64,000 nucleotides of DNA from Caulobacter sp. 602-2 (GTDB lineage: Bacteria; Pseudomonadota; Alphaproteobacteria; Caulobacterales; Caulobacteraceae): assembly GCF_011043625.1 (NCBI RefSeq), contig NZ_JAAKGT010000003.1, positions 186,001-250,000 of the forward strand, in the 5' to 3' direction. Below the pieces are notes generated by a model, which saw only the letters and a program-made list of their open reading frames with translations, was not told the DNA's origin and did no database searches. Position numbers and translations under genes: made by a program. Positions 24,973-34,539 of the stretch are shown piece after piece (positions within the stretch are counted from its first letter, which is position 1; the number at the start of each line of letters is the position of its first letter).

Positions 24973-26358
24973 ATGCGTTTCCTGCCGCCAGCCCTGATCG
25001 CCGCCGCGCTGCTGGCGCCCGCCGTCGCCCTGGCCCAGGTCGGGCCGATCGCCGGCGACTGGTACGGCGACCTGCAGGCCGGCCCCAACAAGCTGCCTCT
25101 GGTGTTCCACGTCCAGGCCGACGGCGCCGCCAGCGTCGACAGTCCCGCGCAGGGCGCCCTCGGGCTGAAGGCCAAGGCCGCCTTCGCCGACGGCAAGGCG
25201 ACCCTGACCCTGATCCTGCCCGCCACCTTCGAGGGCCAGCTCTCGGCCGACGGCAAGACGCTGGCCGGGAACTGGCTGCAGAACGGCGCCAGCCTGCCGC
25301 TGGCCATGAGCCGCACGCCGCCGGCGGTGGTTCCCGCCAACCGCCCGCAGACGCCCAAGCCGCCCTTCCCCTACCGCGCCGAGGAGGTGTCCTACGCCAA
25401 TCCGGCCTCGGGCCTGAAGCTGGCCGGGACCCTGACCCTGCCGCAGGGCCAGGGCCCCTTCCCCGTCGCCGTGCTGATCACCGGCTCGGGCTCGCAGGAC
25501 CGGGACGAGACCCTGTTCGAACACAAGCCGTTCCTGGTGCTGGCCGACGCCCTGACCCGCAGGGGCGTGGCCGTCCTGCGCGTCGATGATCGCGGCGTGG
25601 GCGGCTCGGAGCGCGGCGAGCTCAAGACCGCAACCAGCCTGGACTTCGCCACCGACGTGACGGCCGGCGTGGCCTTCCTGCGCGGCCGCAAGGACATCGA
25701 CGCCGATCGCGTGGGCCTTATCGGCCACAGCGAGGGCGGGCTGATCGCCCCCATCGTGGCCGCCAAGGATCCGAGGATCGCCTTCGTCGTGCTGCTGGCC
25801 GGAACCGGCGTGCCGGGAAGCGAGGTGATGAAGACCCAGTCGCGCGACATCGCCCTGGCCGGCGGCGCGCCCCCCGCCCAGGCCGAAGAGCAGGCCCGGC
25901 TGATCGGCGAAGCCAATACCGTGGCGCTGAGCGAACCAGATCTCGGCAAGGTCGGGCCGCGCGTCGTCGCCCTGCTCACCGAGAGGGGCGCGCCGCCCGC
26001 CACGGCCGAGGTCCAGGGACGGCTTCTGAGCCTGCCCTGGTACCGCGCCTTCCTGACGCTGGCGCCCGCCGACTACCTGCGTCAGGTCCGCACCCCGGTG
26101 CTGGCCGTCAACGGCGAGAAGGACACCCAGGTCTCGGCCAGCCAGAACCTGCCGGCGATCAAGGCCGCCCTGACGGGCGCCAAGGACGTGACGATCCTGC
26201 CCCTGCCCGGCCTGAACCACCTGTTCCAGACCGCCAGGACCGGCGCGCCGAGCGAGTACATGCAGATCGAGGAGACGATCGCGCCATCGGCCCTGACCGC
26301 CATCGTCGACTGGACCGTGGCCCGCGCCGGCAAGCCGCCCCATCGGCAGGCCGATTAA
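24973..26358 (+). CDS. Secreted alpha/beta hydrolase (S33/S9-like)
   Basis: 461 residues. Signal peptide MRFLPPALIAAALLAPAVALAQ, then an N-terminal beta domain (about 25-125, GDWYGDLQAG) as in YhcH/DUF-type esterases. The catalytic domain has GSGSQDRDE, nucleophile Ser253 in GHSEGG, a late Asp in NGEKDTQV and His in GLNHLF. ATG 24973 is chosen because it starts the signal peptide and follows GGGGAG. Likely a periplasmic esterase or peptidase; the substrate is unknown. It precedes a GH5 mannanase gene, so removal of acyl groups from polysaccharide is one possibility. Confidence 0.85.
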   Translation: MRFLPPALIAAALLAPAVALAQVGPIAGDWYGDLQAGPNKLPLVFHVQADGAASVDSPAQGALGLKAKAAFADGKATLTLILPATFEGQLSADGKTLAGNWLQNGASLPLAMSRTPPAVVPANRPQTPKPPFPYRAEEVSYANPASGLKLAGTLTLPQGQGPFPVAVLITGSGSQDRDETLFEHKPFLVLADALTRRGVAVLRVDDRGVGGSERGELKTATSLDFATDVTAGVAFLRGRKDIDADRVGLIGHSEGGLIAPIVAAKDPRIAFVVLLAGTGVPGSEVMKTQSRDIALAGGAPPAQAEEQARLIGEANTVALSEPDLGKVGPRVVALLTERGAPPATAEVQGRLLSLPWYRAFLTLAPADYLRQVRTPVLAVNGEKDTQVSASQNLPAIKAALTGAKDVTILPLPGLNHLFQTARTGAPSEYMQIEETIAPSALTAIVDWTVARAGKPPHRQAD

Positions 26359-26443
26359 CTTCATCAATTTTATTTAATCGCTGGACCGCGCCCGTCCCGC
26401 TCCGCTAACGTCCTCGCAAATCACAAGTGGGGAGACACCGGGA

Positions 26444-27775
26444 ATGCTTTCGCGACGCGCGATCCTGGCCGCCGGCGCGGCCGGCCTGACGGCGGGTTCC
26501 GCCGCCCTTCCGACCCTGGCCGCGGCGCGCAAGGGCTTCGTGAAGGTCGAGCAAGGCCGCCTCAGCCTGGACGGCAAGCCGTATCGCTTCGTCGGCGCCA
26601 ACCTCTGGTACGGCGCCTGGCTGGGCGCCCCGGCCGCCTTCGGCGACCATGCCCGCCTGACCCGTGAGCTCGACAAGCTGCAGTCGCTGGGCGTGACCAA
26701 CCTGCGCGTCCTGGGCGCGGGCGAGCGTTCGCCGGCCAAGGTGGCCATGGACCCCACCTTCCGCGGCCCGGGCGAGGACTACGACCAGACCCTGCTGACG
26801 GGCCTGGACGTGCTGCTGGCCGAGATGGCCAAGCGCGGCATGAAGGCCGTCATCTACGTCAACAACTTCTGGGACTGGTCGGGCGGCATGCCGGCCTATC
26901 TGAACTGGACCGGCAACGGGACCTGGTTCCAGCAAGGCGACCCGGCCCATCCCTGGCCCGCCTTCGCCGACTACTCGGCCCGCTTCTACGCCGACGAGAA
27001 GGCCAACGCGCTCTTCCGCCACTATGTGAAGACCCTGGTCGGGCGCACCAGCACCGTCACCGGCAAGCCCTATCGCGACGATCCCACGATCATGGCCTGG
27101 CAGCTGGCCAACGAGCCCCGCCCGGCCGGCAGCGAGGAATTCGGCAAGGCCAACCGCCCCGCCTACGACGCCTGGATCGACGGCACCGCCCGCTTCATCA
27201 AGTCCATCGACGCCAACCACCTGGTCTCCAGCGGCAGCGAGGGCGACATGGGCTGCCTGGGCAGCGAGGCCTGCGTGGTCGAAAGCCACAAGACCCCGGC
27301 CATCGACTACCTGACCCTGCACGTCTGGCCCAACAACTGGAGCTGGATCTCGATGACCGACCAGCCGGCCACCTACGAGGCGGGCGCGGCCCGCTCGCGC
27401 GACTACATCCGCCGCCACATCGCCCTGGCCAAGTCGATGGGCAAGCCGCTGACCATCGAGGAGTTCGGTCTGATCCGCGACGGCCGCGCCTTCGCGCCCG
27501 GCTCGCCGGTGACCTTCCGCGACCGGTTCTACAGGATGGTGTTCGACGAGGTTGAGGCCGACATGAAGGCCGGCGGGCCGACGGCGGGCGTCAACTTCTG
27601 GGCCTGGAACGGCGAGGGCCGCGCCCAGCACGCCGACGCCTGGTTCAAGAAGGGCGACCGCTCCTATGTCGGCGATCCCCCGCAGGAGGAGCAGGGCCTG
27701 TTCGGCGTCTTCGACGCCGACGCCTCGACGCTGGCCATCATCCGCGACCACGCCAAGGCGGTGAAGGCGATCTAG
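26444..27775 (+). CDS. GH5-family endo-beta-mannanase
   Basis: 443 residues with a Tat-like N-terminus (MLSRRAILAAGAAGLTAG). The TIM barrel carries the GH5 subfamily 7 landmarks: LNGKPYRF-like start (SLDGKPYRFVGANLWYG), acid/base Glu224 in WQLANEPR and nucleophile Glu340 in TIEEFG. It should hydrolyse beta-1,4-mannan in plant or algal polysaccharide outside the cytoplasm. GGGGAGA precedes ATG 26444. Its TAG stop overlaps the stop of the convergent gene in CTAG. Confidence 0.9.
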   Translation: MLSRRAILAAGAAGLTAGSAALPTLAAARKGFVKVEQGRLSLDGKPYRFVGANLWYGAWLGAPAAFGDHARLTRELDKLQSLGVTNLRVLGAGERSPAKVAMDPTFRGPGEDYDQTLLTGLDVLLAEMAKRGMKAVIYVNNFWDWSGGMPAYLNWTGNGTWFQQGDPAHPWPAFADYSARFYADEKANALFRHYVKTLVGRTSTVTGKPYRDDPTIMAWQLANEPRPAGSEEFGKANRPAYDAWIDGTARFIKSIDANHLVSSGSEGDMGCLGSEACVVESHKTPAIDYLTLHVWPNNWSWISMTDQPATYEAGAARSRDYIRRHIALAKSMGKPLTIEEFGLIRDGRAFAPGSPVTFRDRFYRMVFDEVEADMKAGGPTAGVNFWAWNGEGRAQHADAWFKKGDRSYVGDPPQEEQGLFGVFDADASTLAIIRDHAKAVKAI

Positions 27776-28134
27776 CGTCCCAACGCCCGCCGCAGCCAGG
27801 TCAAGGCGCCGCCCTTTCGGTGGTCCCTGGCGACGCTGTCGCCGAAGTCGTGGCCGGCGTCGATCGCCCGGCGCAGCACCTCGCGGTGGGCGTCGAGCAT
27901 GCGGTCATAGGCCTTGAGCGTCTGCGCGGCGTCGGCCACGCGGGCCATGTCGAGGTCCAGGCCCTCCAGATAGGGCTGCGGCAGCCTGCGGATGTCGAAG
28001 TCGCGCCCGCCGCCCTCGGCCTCGTGGTCGGGCTCCAGCGCGTACCACCAGGTCAGCGCCCGGGCCCCCTTCCAGCTGTGGTAGATCTTCACGCCGTCGT
28101 GGCTGAGCATCAGCTTGCGCCTGTTCACGCCCAT
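27772..28134 (-). CDS. Conserved-looking hypothetical protein
   Basis: 120 residues, no signal peptide or membrane span. It is aromatic near the N-terminus (GVKIYHSWKGARALTWWYALEP) and helical with several His/Asp near the C-terminus (HREVLRRAIDAGHDFGDSV). I do not recognise a family. Coding bias and a compact fit between neighbours support it as a gene. It is convergent with the mannanase, sharing CTAG. Confidence 0.6.
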   Translation of the reverse strand: MGVNRRKLMLSHDGVKIYHSWKGARALTWWYALEPDHEAEGGGRDFDIRRLPQPYLEGLDLDMARVADAAQTLKAYDRMLDAHREVLRRAIDAGHDFGDSVARDHRKGGALTWLRRALGR

Positions 28135-28202
28135 GGGGTCTCCCGCTCTGGTCGGCCGATCAGAGCGCGGGATTCACGACGGTCTCAACCATGCCCGTAA
28201 AC

Positions 28203-28240
28203 GAAACCGCCGCCCTCGCGGGAACGAGGACGGCGGCTTT
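28203..28240 (-). terminator. Terminator of the cydABX operon
   Basis: A stem of about 12 bp (28207-28218 with 28225-28236, one mismatch) that on the minus strand ends in TTTCGTTT, 20 nt after the cydX stop. Confidence 0.8.
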
Positions 28241-28259
28241 GGCGATCAGGCGCGAAGGA

Positions 28260-28379
28260 TCAGGGCTGGGAAGCGCCCGCATCCCCCTCGTCGGTCAGGT
28301 TGAACTCGTACCAGACGCCGTTGAGGACGCCGAAGGCGAGGGCCAGGCCGAGGCCGAGAACCCAGGTGAAGTACCACAT
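28260..28379 (-). CDS. cydX: CydX, small subunit of cytochrome bd oxidase
   Basis: A 39-residue peptide starting MWYFTWVLGLGLALAFGVLNGVW..., which matches the CydX/YbgT consensus (MWYF-W-LG---A--FG--N--WYE). It forms one membrane helix packed against CydA and stabilises the haem site of the bd oxidase. It starts 17 nt after the cydB stop on the same strand, with AGAGGAG upstream. Genes of this size are easily left unannotated. Confidence 0.93.
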   Translation of the reverse strand: MWYFTWVLGLGLALAFGVLNGVWYEFNLTDEGDAGASQP

Positions 28380-28398
28380 GATCTAGGCTCCTCTTTCT

Positions 28399-29541
28399 TC
28401 AGTACAGGGCCGGGTCGGTCTTCAGGGCCGCGCTGCTCGTGCGGCCCCACAGCACCCGGTAGACGAAGGCGGTGTAGGCCAGCACCACCGGCATCAGCAC
28501 CACCACCACGACCAGCATGATGAACAGGGTCGTGTGGCTGGACGAGGCGTTCCAGACTAGGAAGCTGGAGTGGGCGTCGACCGTGCTGGGCAGGATGAAC
28601 GGGAACATCGACAGGCCGCTGGTGGCGATGATGCCCGCGGCCGAGGCCGAGGAGCCGCCGAAGGCCAGGCCTTCCTGTCGCTTCCAAAGGCCGAAGGTCG
28701 CGAAGGCCGCGCCGACGAAGCCCAGGACCGGGGCGATGGTCATCCACGGATAGCGGCCGAAGTTGTCGAACCATGCGCCCGGCGCGGCGACGGCCGTGGC
28801 CCGCAGCGGGTTGGACGGACCAGCCGGATCGACCACGCCCTCGAGCCGGAAGCCGAGGCGCATGGCAAGCAGGCCGCCCAGCGCGAACAGCACGATGCTG
28901 GCGATCCCCGCGACCAGGCCGAACTTGCGGGCGCGGTCGACGATCGGGCCCTTCTCGGCCTTCACCGCCAGCCAGGCCGAACCGTGCAGCACCAGCATCG
29001 CGGTCGACAGCAGGCCGCAGACCAGGGTGAAGGGCGTGAACAGCTCGAAGAAGTGGCCGTGGTAGGTGCTGCGCAGATCGCTGTCGAGGTGGACCGGTAC
29101 GCCCTGCAACACGTTGCCGACGGCGACGCCGAACACCAGGGCCGGCACGAAGCTGCCGACGAACAGCGACCAGTCCCAGAACGAGCGCCACTTGGCGTCC
29201 GGCCGCTTGGACCGGTACTTGAAGCCCACGGGCCGCATGATCATCGCCGACAGCACCAGGAACATGGCCAGGTAGAAGCCCGAGAAGCTGGCGCCGTACA
29301 CCATCGGCCAGGCCGCGAAGATCGCCGCCCCGCCGGTGATGAACCACACCTGGTTGCCTTCCCAGGTCGAGCCGATGGTGTTGATCACCGTGCGCCGCTC
29401 GTCATCGTTGCGGCCGATGAAGGGCAAGAGGGCGCCGACGCCCATGTCGAAGCCGTCGGTCAGGGCGAAGCCGATCAGCAGCACGCCCAGGAGGCCCCAC
29501 CAGATCAGGCGAAGGGTCGGGTAGTCGAGGGGGAGTTCCAT
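28399..29541 (-). CDS. cydB: Cytochrome bd ubiquinol oxidase subunit II
   Basis: 380 residues, about eight membrane spans. CydB family landmarks include the N-terminal WWGLLGVLLIGFALTDGFDMGVGALLPF, the ERRTVINTIGSTWEGNQVWF segment and SMFPFILPS near the end. It pairs with CydA in the inner membrane to reduce oxygen to water with electrons from ubiquinol at low oxygen. It starts 13 nt after the cydA stop and is followed by cydX. Confidence 0.97.
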   Translation of the reverse strand: MELPLDYPTLRLIWWGLLGVLLIGFALTDGFDMGVGALLPFIGRNDDERRTVINTIGSTWEGNQVWFITGGAAIFAAWPMVYGASFSGFYLAMFLVLSAMIMRPVGFKYRSKRPDAKWRSFWDWSLFVGSFVPALVFGVAVGNVLQGVPVHLDSDLRSTYHGHFFELFTPFTLVCGLLSTAMLVLHGSAWLAVKAEKGPIVDRARKFGLVAGIASIVLFALGGLLAMRLGFRLEGVVDPAGPSNPLRATAVAAPGAWFDNFGRYPWMTIAPVLGFVGAAFATFGLWKRQEGLAFGGSSASAAGIIATSGLSMFPFILPSTVDAHSSFLVWNASSSHTTLFIMLVVVVVLMPVVLAYTAFVYRVLWGRTSSAALKTDPALY

Positions 29542-29554
29542 CTAGCGGTCTCCT

Positions 29555-31123
29555 TTAGGCGACGGCTTCGGCGACGACGGGCGCGCCGGATTCCGGGGGG
29601 AAGGCGTCCTGCTCGGCGAACGGACCCTTCTTGATGGTCTTCAGGATCAGCCCGACCTCGACCACCGCCAGGGCGCCGTAGAGCAGGGTGAAGCCGACGA
29701 TGCTGGCGATCAGCTGGGGAACACTGAGGCTGGAGGGCGCCAGGAAGGTGGGCAGGACCCCTTCCACGGCCCAGGGCTGACGCCCGACCTCGGCCAGCAC
29801 CCAGCCCAGTTCCGTGGCGATCCAGGGCAGCGGGATGGCCAGCACCGCCAAGCGCAGGAACCACTTGGTCTCGTGCCTGCGCAGGGTGACCAGCACGAAG
29901 GCGGTGGCGAAGAGGGCGATCATCAAGAGGCCCGTGCCGGCCATGATGCGGAAGGCCCAGAACATCACCGGCACGTTGGGCACGGTGTCCCAGGCGGTCT
30001 TGGCGATCAGCTCCTTCGAAGCCGTGCGCGGGTCCTCGACGTGGCGCTTGAGCAGCAGGGCGTAGCCCAGGTCTCGGCGGTTGGCCTCGAAGACGCCCCG
30101 GGCGGCCAGATCCTGCGGATCAGCCTTCAGCTTCTCCAGCGCGTCGTAGGCCACGACGCCGCGCTCGATGCGATCCTCAGCCGTGGCCACCAGTTCGAAG
30201 ATGCCTTCGACCGGCTTGTCGACGCTGCGCGTGGCGATCAGGCCCAGCACGTAGGGGATCTTGATCTCGGCGTGGGTCTTGCGATCGGCCAGGCTGGGGA
30301 TGCCGATGGCGGTCAGGCCGGCCGGCGCGGGCTCGGTCTCCCACATGGCCTCCAGCGCGGCCAGCTTCATCTTCTGGTTGTCGGTCAGGGCGTAGCCGCT
30401 CTCGTCGCCCAGGACGACGACCGACAGGGCCGAAGCCAGGCCGAAGGCGGCCGCGACGGTCATCGAGCGCTTGGCCACGCCCGTCCACCGGCCCTTGAGC
30501 AGGTAGAAGGCCGAGACGCCCAGCACGAAGACGGCGGCGATGGTGTAGCCGGCGCTGACGGTGTGCACGAACTTGGCCTGGGCCACGGGGTTGAAGATCA
30601 CCGCCTTGAAGTCGGTCACCTCCATCCGCATCGTGTCGGGATTGAAGGCCGCGCCGACCGGGTTCTGCATCCAGCCGTTGGCGACCAGGATCCACAGGGC
30701 CGACAGGTTGGTGCCCAGGGCCACCAGGAAGGTGACCAGCAGGTGGGTCACAGGCTTCAGCTTGTCCCAGCCGAAGAACATCAGGCCCACGAAGGTCGCT
30801 TCCAGGAAGAAGGCCATCAGGCCCTCGATGGCCAGCGGGGCGCCGAAGATGTCGCCCACATAGTGCGAGTAGTACGACCAGTTCATGCCGAACTGGAATT
30901 CCATGGTCAGGCCCGTGGCCACGCCCAGGACGAAGTTGATGCCGAACAGCGCGCCCCAGAACTTGGTGACCGTGCGCCAGATCGGGCGCTTGGTCATGAC
31001 GTAGACCGCCTCCATGATGAACAGCATGAAGGACAGCCCCAGCGTCAGGGGCACGAAAAGGAAGTGGTACAGGGCCGTGAGGGCGAACTGCAGGCGGGAT
31101 AAATCGACGACGGCGGGATCCAT
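29555..31123 (-). CDS. cydA: Cytochrome bd ubiquinol oxidase subunit I
   Basis: 522 residues. Haem ligands are visible: His20 (LYHFLFVPLT, b595), His187 (KFVHTVSAGY) and Met394 (FRIMAGTG, b558), with proton-path Glu100 and Glu108. The quinol loop between spans 6 and 7 is of the long type, as in E. coli, and GWVLAEVGRQPW is conserved. A perfect FNR/FixK box is centred 84 nt upstream of the start codon, which places an activator about 41.5 bp before a start site near 31166. Confidence 0.97.
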   Translation of the reverse strand: MDPAVVDLSRLQFALTALYHFLFVPLTLGLSFMLFIMEAVYVMTKRPIWRTVTKFWGALFGINFVLGVATGLTMEFQFGMNWSYYSHYVGDIFGAPLAIEGLMAFFLEATFVGLMFFGWDKLKPVTHLLVTFLVALGTNLSALWILVANGWMQNPVGAAFNPDTMRMEVTDFKAVIFNPVAQAKFVHTVSAGYTIAAVFVLGVSAFYLLKGRWTGVAKRSMTVAAAFGLASALSVVVLGDESGYALTDNQKMKLAALEAMWETEPAPAGLTAIGIPSLADRKTHAEIKIPYVLGLIATRSVDKPVEGIFELVATAEDRIERGVVAYDALEKLKADPQDLAARGVFEANRRDLGYALLLKRHVEDPRTASKELIAKTAWDTVPNVPVMFWAFRIMAGTGLLMIALFATAFVLVTLRRHETKWFLRLAVLAIPLPWIATELGWVLAEVGRQPWAVEGVLPTFLAPSSLSVPQLIASIVGFTLLYGALAVVEVGLILKTIKKGPFAEQDAFPPESGAPVVAEAVA

Positions 31124-31200
31124 GCGTAGCTCCGGTGTCGGACGGCGATCGGTCGCGCCGCACGAGCATCTCGCCTTAGGCGTGTTTCCGATAGGGGTCT

Positions 31201-31214
31201 TTGATGCGGATCAA
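31201..31214. promoter_or_regulatory. FNR/FixK box between cydABX and cydDC-fixLJ
   Basis: TTGATGCGGATCAA is a perfect TTGAT-N4-ATCAA site. It suits activation of cydABX from -41.5. The cydDC side is only about 40 nt from the annotated cydD start, so its effect there is less clear. In C. crescentus FixK, made under FixLJ control, is the expected activator. Confidence 0.9.
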
Positions 31215-31247
31215 GGCCTTCCCACAATGAGACGCTAAAGCCTGGCC

Positions 31248-32891
31248 ATGACCGTTCGGACCCCCGTCGAGACCGAGATCCTCACGCTCGCGCGCCCGTG
31301 GCTGCGAAGCTTGAACAGGACAACCTCCGCGTTCAGCCGCGCCGCCTCGGCGTGGCGCCTGGCCGACGTCGTCGGGGCCGCCGGTTTCGCCGCCGGCCTG
31401 GCCTTCGGGGTCGACGCCCTGACCCGCAGCCTGACCGAGGCCCTGCCCTTCCTGGCCCTGGCGCTGGTCTCGGCCCTGGCTCGCGGCGCCCTGGCGGCCA
31501 AGGCCACTCGCGCCGGAGCGCAAGCCGCCGCTCGAGCCAAGGCCCACGCCCGCCGGCAGGCCGCCGCCTCGCTGCTGGCGCCCGGCGCGCCGCGCGGCGG
31601 CGCGGCCGTCACCGCCGTGATGGAAGGCGTCGAGGCGCTGGACGGCCACTTCTCGCGCTTCGCTCCGGCCCGCAGCGCCTCGGCGGTCGCGCCGCTGCTG
31701 CTGATCGGCCTGACCGCCCTCGCCAGCCCGGTCTGTGCGGGCGTCCAGCTCTTCACCCTGCTGCCATTCATCGCCGCCATGGCCCTGGCCGGCATGGCGG
31801 CCGCCGACGCCTCGCGCCGGCAGTTCCTGGCCCTGGAGCGGCTGTCGGCCCTGTTCCTCGACCGCGTGCGCGGCCTGCCGGTGGTGCTGGCCTTCCAGGC
31901 CGAGACCCGGGTGACGACGGGCCTGGCCCAGGCCGCCCAGGACCTTTCGCGCCGCACCCAGGCGGTGCTGCGCGTGGCCTTCTTCTCGTCGGCGGCGCTG
32001 GAGTTCTTCGCCGCCCTGTCGGTGGCGCTGGTCGCGGTCTACTGCGGCTTCAACCTGCTGCGCCTGCTGCCCTTCCCCGTCCCCGAGACGCTGGACCTGA
32101 AGCGGGCCTTCTTCGCCCTGGCCCTGGCGCCGGAGGTCTACGCCCCGATGCGCCGCCTGGCCGCGGCCTATCACGACCGCCAGGCCGCCGAGTCCGCCGC
32201 CCTGACCCTGGCCCGCCTGCCCGTTCCCGCCCCGGCGCCCGCGCCGCTGGACCTGCCGACCGCCCCGGAGATCCGTTTCGAGGCCGTCGGCGTGACCTAT
32301 CCCGGCGGCGAGGCGGCGGTGTTCGAAGGCTTCGACCTGGTCGCCCCGGCCGGCCGGATCACCGCCCTGCTCGGCCCCAGCGGCTGCGGCAAGACCACCC
32401 TGCTGAACCTGCTGACCGGCCTTGCGCCCCTGACCGCCGGCGAGGTGCGGGTGGGCGAGGCCAGGCTTTCGGAGGCCGGCGCCTTCGCCGCCGACCTGGC
32501 CTGGGCCGGCCAGTCGCCGCTGCTGCTGGCCGGAACCCTGGCCGACAACCTGGCCATGGCCCGGCCCGACGCCTCGCGGGAAGACCTCGAGGCCGCCGCC
32601 CGCGCCGCCGGCCTCTCCGACCTGCTCGACCGCCGCGGCGGGCTCGACGCGCCGCTGGACGAACGCGGCGGCGGCCTGTCGGGCGGCGAGCGCCGACGCT
32701 TGGGGATAGCCCGCGCCCTGCTGAAACCCGCGCCCATCCTGCTGCTGGACGAGCCGACAGCCGATCTTGACGCCGACGCAGAGGCGCAGATGATCGAGGC
32801 GATCCGGCGAGCCGCCGCCGGTCGCACCACCCTGATCGCCACCCATTCCGAGGCCCTGGCGGCCGTCGCCGACCAGGTGGTGCGCCTGTGA
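31248..32891 (+). CDS. cydD: CydD, ABC exporter subunit for thiols (cytochrome bd assembly)
   Basis: 547 residues: N-terminal membrane domain of about six spans (LADVVGAAGFAAGLAFG onward) and a C-terminal ATPase with Walker A GPSGCGKTT, signature LSGGERRR and Walker B ILLLDEPTADLD. With CydC it exports glutathione/cysteine to the periplasm, which is needed for haem insertion into bd oxidase. The stop overlaps the cydC GTG start. The N-terminal ~35 residues are less conserved than the rest; no better start was found. Confidence 0.92.
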   Translation: MTVRTPVETEILTLARPWLRSLNRTTSAFSRAASAWRLADVVGAAGFAAGLAFGVDALTRSLTEALPFLALALVSALARGALAAKATRAGAQAAARAKAHARRQAAASLLAPGAPRGGAAVTAVMEGVEALDGHFSRFAPARSASAVAPLLLIGLTALASPVCAGVQLFTLLPFIAAMALAGMAAADASRRQFLALERLSALFLDRVRGLPVVLAFQAETRVTTGLAQAAQDLSRRTQAVLRVAFFSSAALEFFAALSVALVAVYCGFNLLRLLPFPVPETLDLKRAFFALALAPEVYAPMRRLAAAYHDRQAAESAALTLARLPVPAPAPAPLDLPTAPEIRFEAVGVTYPGGEAAVFEGFDLVAPAGRITALLGPSGCGKTTLLNLLTGLAPLTAGEVRVGEARLSEAGAFAADLAWAGQSPLLLAGTLADNLAMARPDASREDLEAAARAAGLSDLLDRRGGLDAPLDERGGGLSGGERRRLGIARALLKPAPILLLDEPTADLDADAEAQMIEAIRRAAAGRTTLIATHSEALAAVADQVVRL

Positions 32892-34534
32892 CCAAGAGCC
32901 CGCTTTCCAGACTGATCGCCGAGCAGCGCCGCCGCCAGGCCGGCCCGCTGATCCTGGCCGCCGCCGCCGCCGTCGTGGTCGGGGCCGGCTCGACCGCGCT
33001 CCTCGGCCTGTCGGGATGGTTCATCACCGGCGCGGCCCTGGCCGGAGCGGCCGGGCTGGCGACGGCCCAGGCCTTCAACGTGCTGCTGCCCAGCGCCACG
33101 ATCCGCCTGCTGGCCATCCTGCGCACCGTCGCCCGCTACGGCGAGCGCCTGCAGAGCCACGCCGCCGCGCTGGACGCCCTGGCCGCCATACGCCCGCGCC
33201 TGTTCGCCGCCCTGGCCGCCGCTCCGCCCCGCGAGGCCCTGGCTGTCTCGCGCGGCGAGGCCGCCGCCCGCCTGGTGCAGGACGTCGACGCCGTCGAGAC
33301 CCGCTTCGTGCGCCTGTCCGCGCCCTGGGGCGCGGCCGCCGGGATCGGCATGGCCGTGGCGCTGTCGGCCCTGGCCGGGATCGGGCCGGCGCTCGCCATC
33401 CTGACCGCCGTCGCCCTGCACCTGATCCTCGCCCGCCTTCTGACCCGGCGGCTCAGCGCCCCGGCCGGCGCGGCGATCCAGGTCGCGGCCGGGGAACTCA
33501 AGGAAGCCCTGGCCGCCTTCGCCGCCGCCGCGCCCGAGCTGAAGGTCTACGGCGCGCAAGGTCCCGCGCTGGACCGCATCGCGGCGCTGGGCGACCGGCT
33601 GGACGCGCTGAAGGTGCGCGCCGCCCGCGCCCAGGGGCTGGTCGGCCTGCTGGAAGGCGCGCTGACCGGCGTGGCGATCGCCGCCGTGTTGGCCCTGGCC
33701 TCCCCAGCCTCGGCGCCGCTGGCCGCGCTGGCCGCCCTGGCCGCGGTGATGGCCATCGAGGCCGCCGCCCCGATCGCCCGCGCCTTCGAGCAGGACGGCG
33801 CCGCCGAGGCCGCCGGCGAGCGGCTGGACGCCCTGCTGCGCTACACGTCCGTCAAAGAGGCCCCCTCCTCCGTCGGCCGCCCCGCCCTGCGCCTGCAGGG
33901 CCTGGACCTGGCTCCCGGCGCGCGCCTGGCCCTGACTGGGCCCACCGGTAGCGGCAAGACCACCCGGCTGGAGCAGTTGCTCGGCCTGCGCCCCGCTCCG
34001 GCGGGTGCCTTCGCCCTCGACGGCCAGGACGGCGCGGCCCTGCCGCCGACCGCGCTGCGCCCGGCCTTCGCCTACGCCCCGCAGGACGCCGCCCTGCTGG
34101 CCGGCACGGTGCGCGAGAACCTGAAGCTGGCCGCTCCGGCCGCCACGGACGAGGCCCTGTGGGGCGCCCTCGAAGACGCGGCCCTGGCCGAACGGGTCCG
34201 CGCCCTGCCCCAGGGGCTGGACACTTGGCTGGGCGAGGCCGGCGAGCGGCTGTCGGGCGGCGAGCGCCGGCGCCTGTCGCTGGCCCGCGCCCTGCTGCGC
34301 GACGCCCCCTGGCTGCTGCTGGACGAGCCGACCGAGGGGCTGGACCCGACGACCGAGGCCCTCGTCGTGGCGCGGCTGGACGCGCGGCTGCGCCTCAGCG
34401 GGCAAGGCCTGTTGCTGGTCAGTCACCGTCCGGCCCCGCTGAGGCTCTGCGAACGGGCGATGGCGGTGGAAACGGTGTCGCCGCCCGCCGGGTCGGCTAT
34501 AAGCCGGCGCATGATCGAACCGGCGAAGTCTTGA
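32888..34534 (+). CDS. cydC: CydC, ABC exporter subunit for thiols (cytochrome bd assembly)
   Basis: 548 residues starting with GTG inside GTGA, overlapping the cydD stop. The N-terminus ([41 protein letters not shown]) is diagnostic for CydC. Walker A is GPTGSGKTT, signature LSGGERRR, Walker [13 protein letters not shown]. The fixL start codon follows 5 nt after its stop, so cydDC and fixLJ are probably one transcript. Confidence 0.93.
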   Translation: MTKSPLSRLIAEQRRRQAGPLILAAAAAVVVGAGSTALLGLSGWFITGAALAGAAGLATAQAFNVLLPSATIRLLAILRTVARYGERLQSHAAALDALAAIRPRLFAALAAAPPREALAVSRGEAAARLVQDVDAVETRFVRLSAPWGAAAGIGMAVALSALAGIGPALAILTAVALHLILARLLTRRLSAPAGAAIQVAAGELKEALAAFAAAAPELKVYGAQGPALDRIAALGDRLDALKVRAARAQGLVGLLEGALTGVAIAAVLALASPASAPLAALAALAAVMAIEAAAPIARAFEQDGAAEAAGERLDALLRYTSVKEAPSSVGRPALRLQGLDLAPGARLALTGPTGSGKTTRLEQLLGLRPAPAGAFALDGQDGAALPPTALRPAFAYAPQDAALLAGTVRENLKLAAPAATDEALWGALEDAALAERVRALPQGLDTWLGEAGERLSGGERRRLSLARALLRDAPWLLLDEPTEGLDPTTEALVVARLDARLRLSGQGLLLVSHRPAPLRLCERAMAVETVSPPAGSAISRRMIEPAKS

Positions 34535-34539
34535 GGCCC

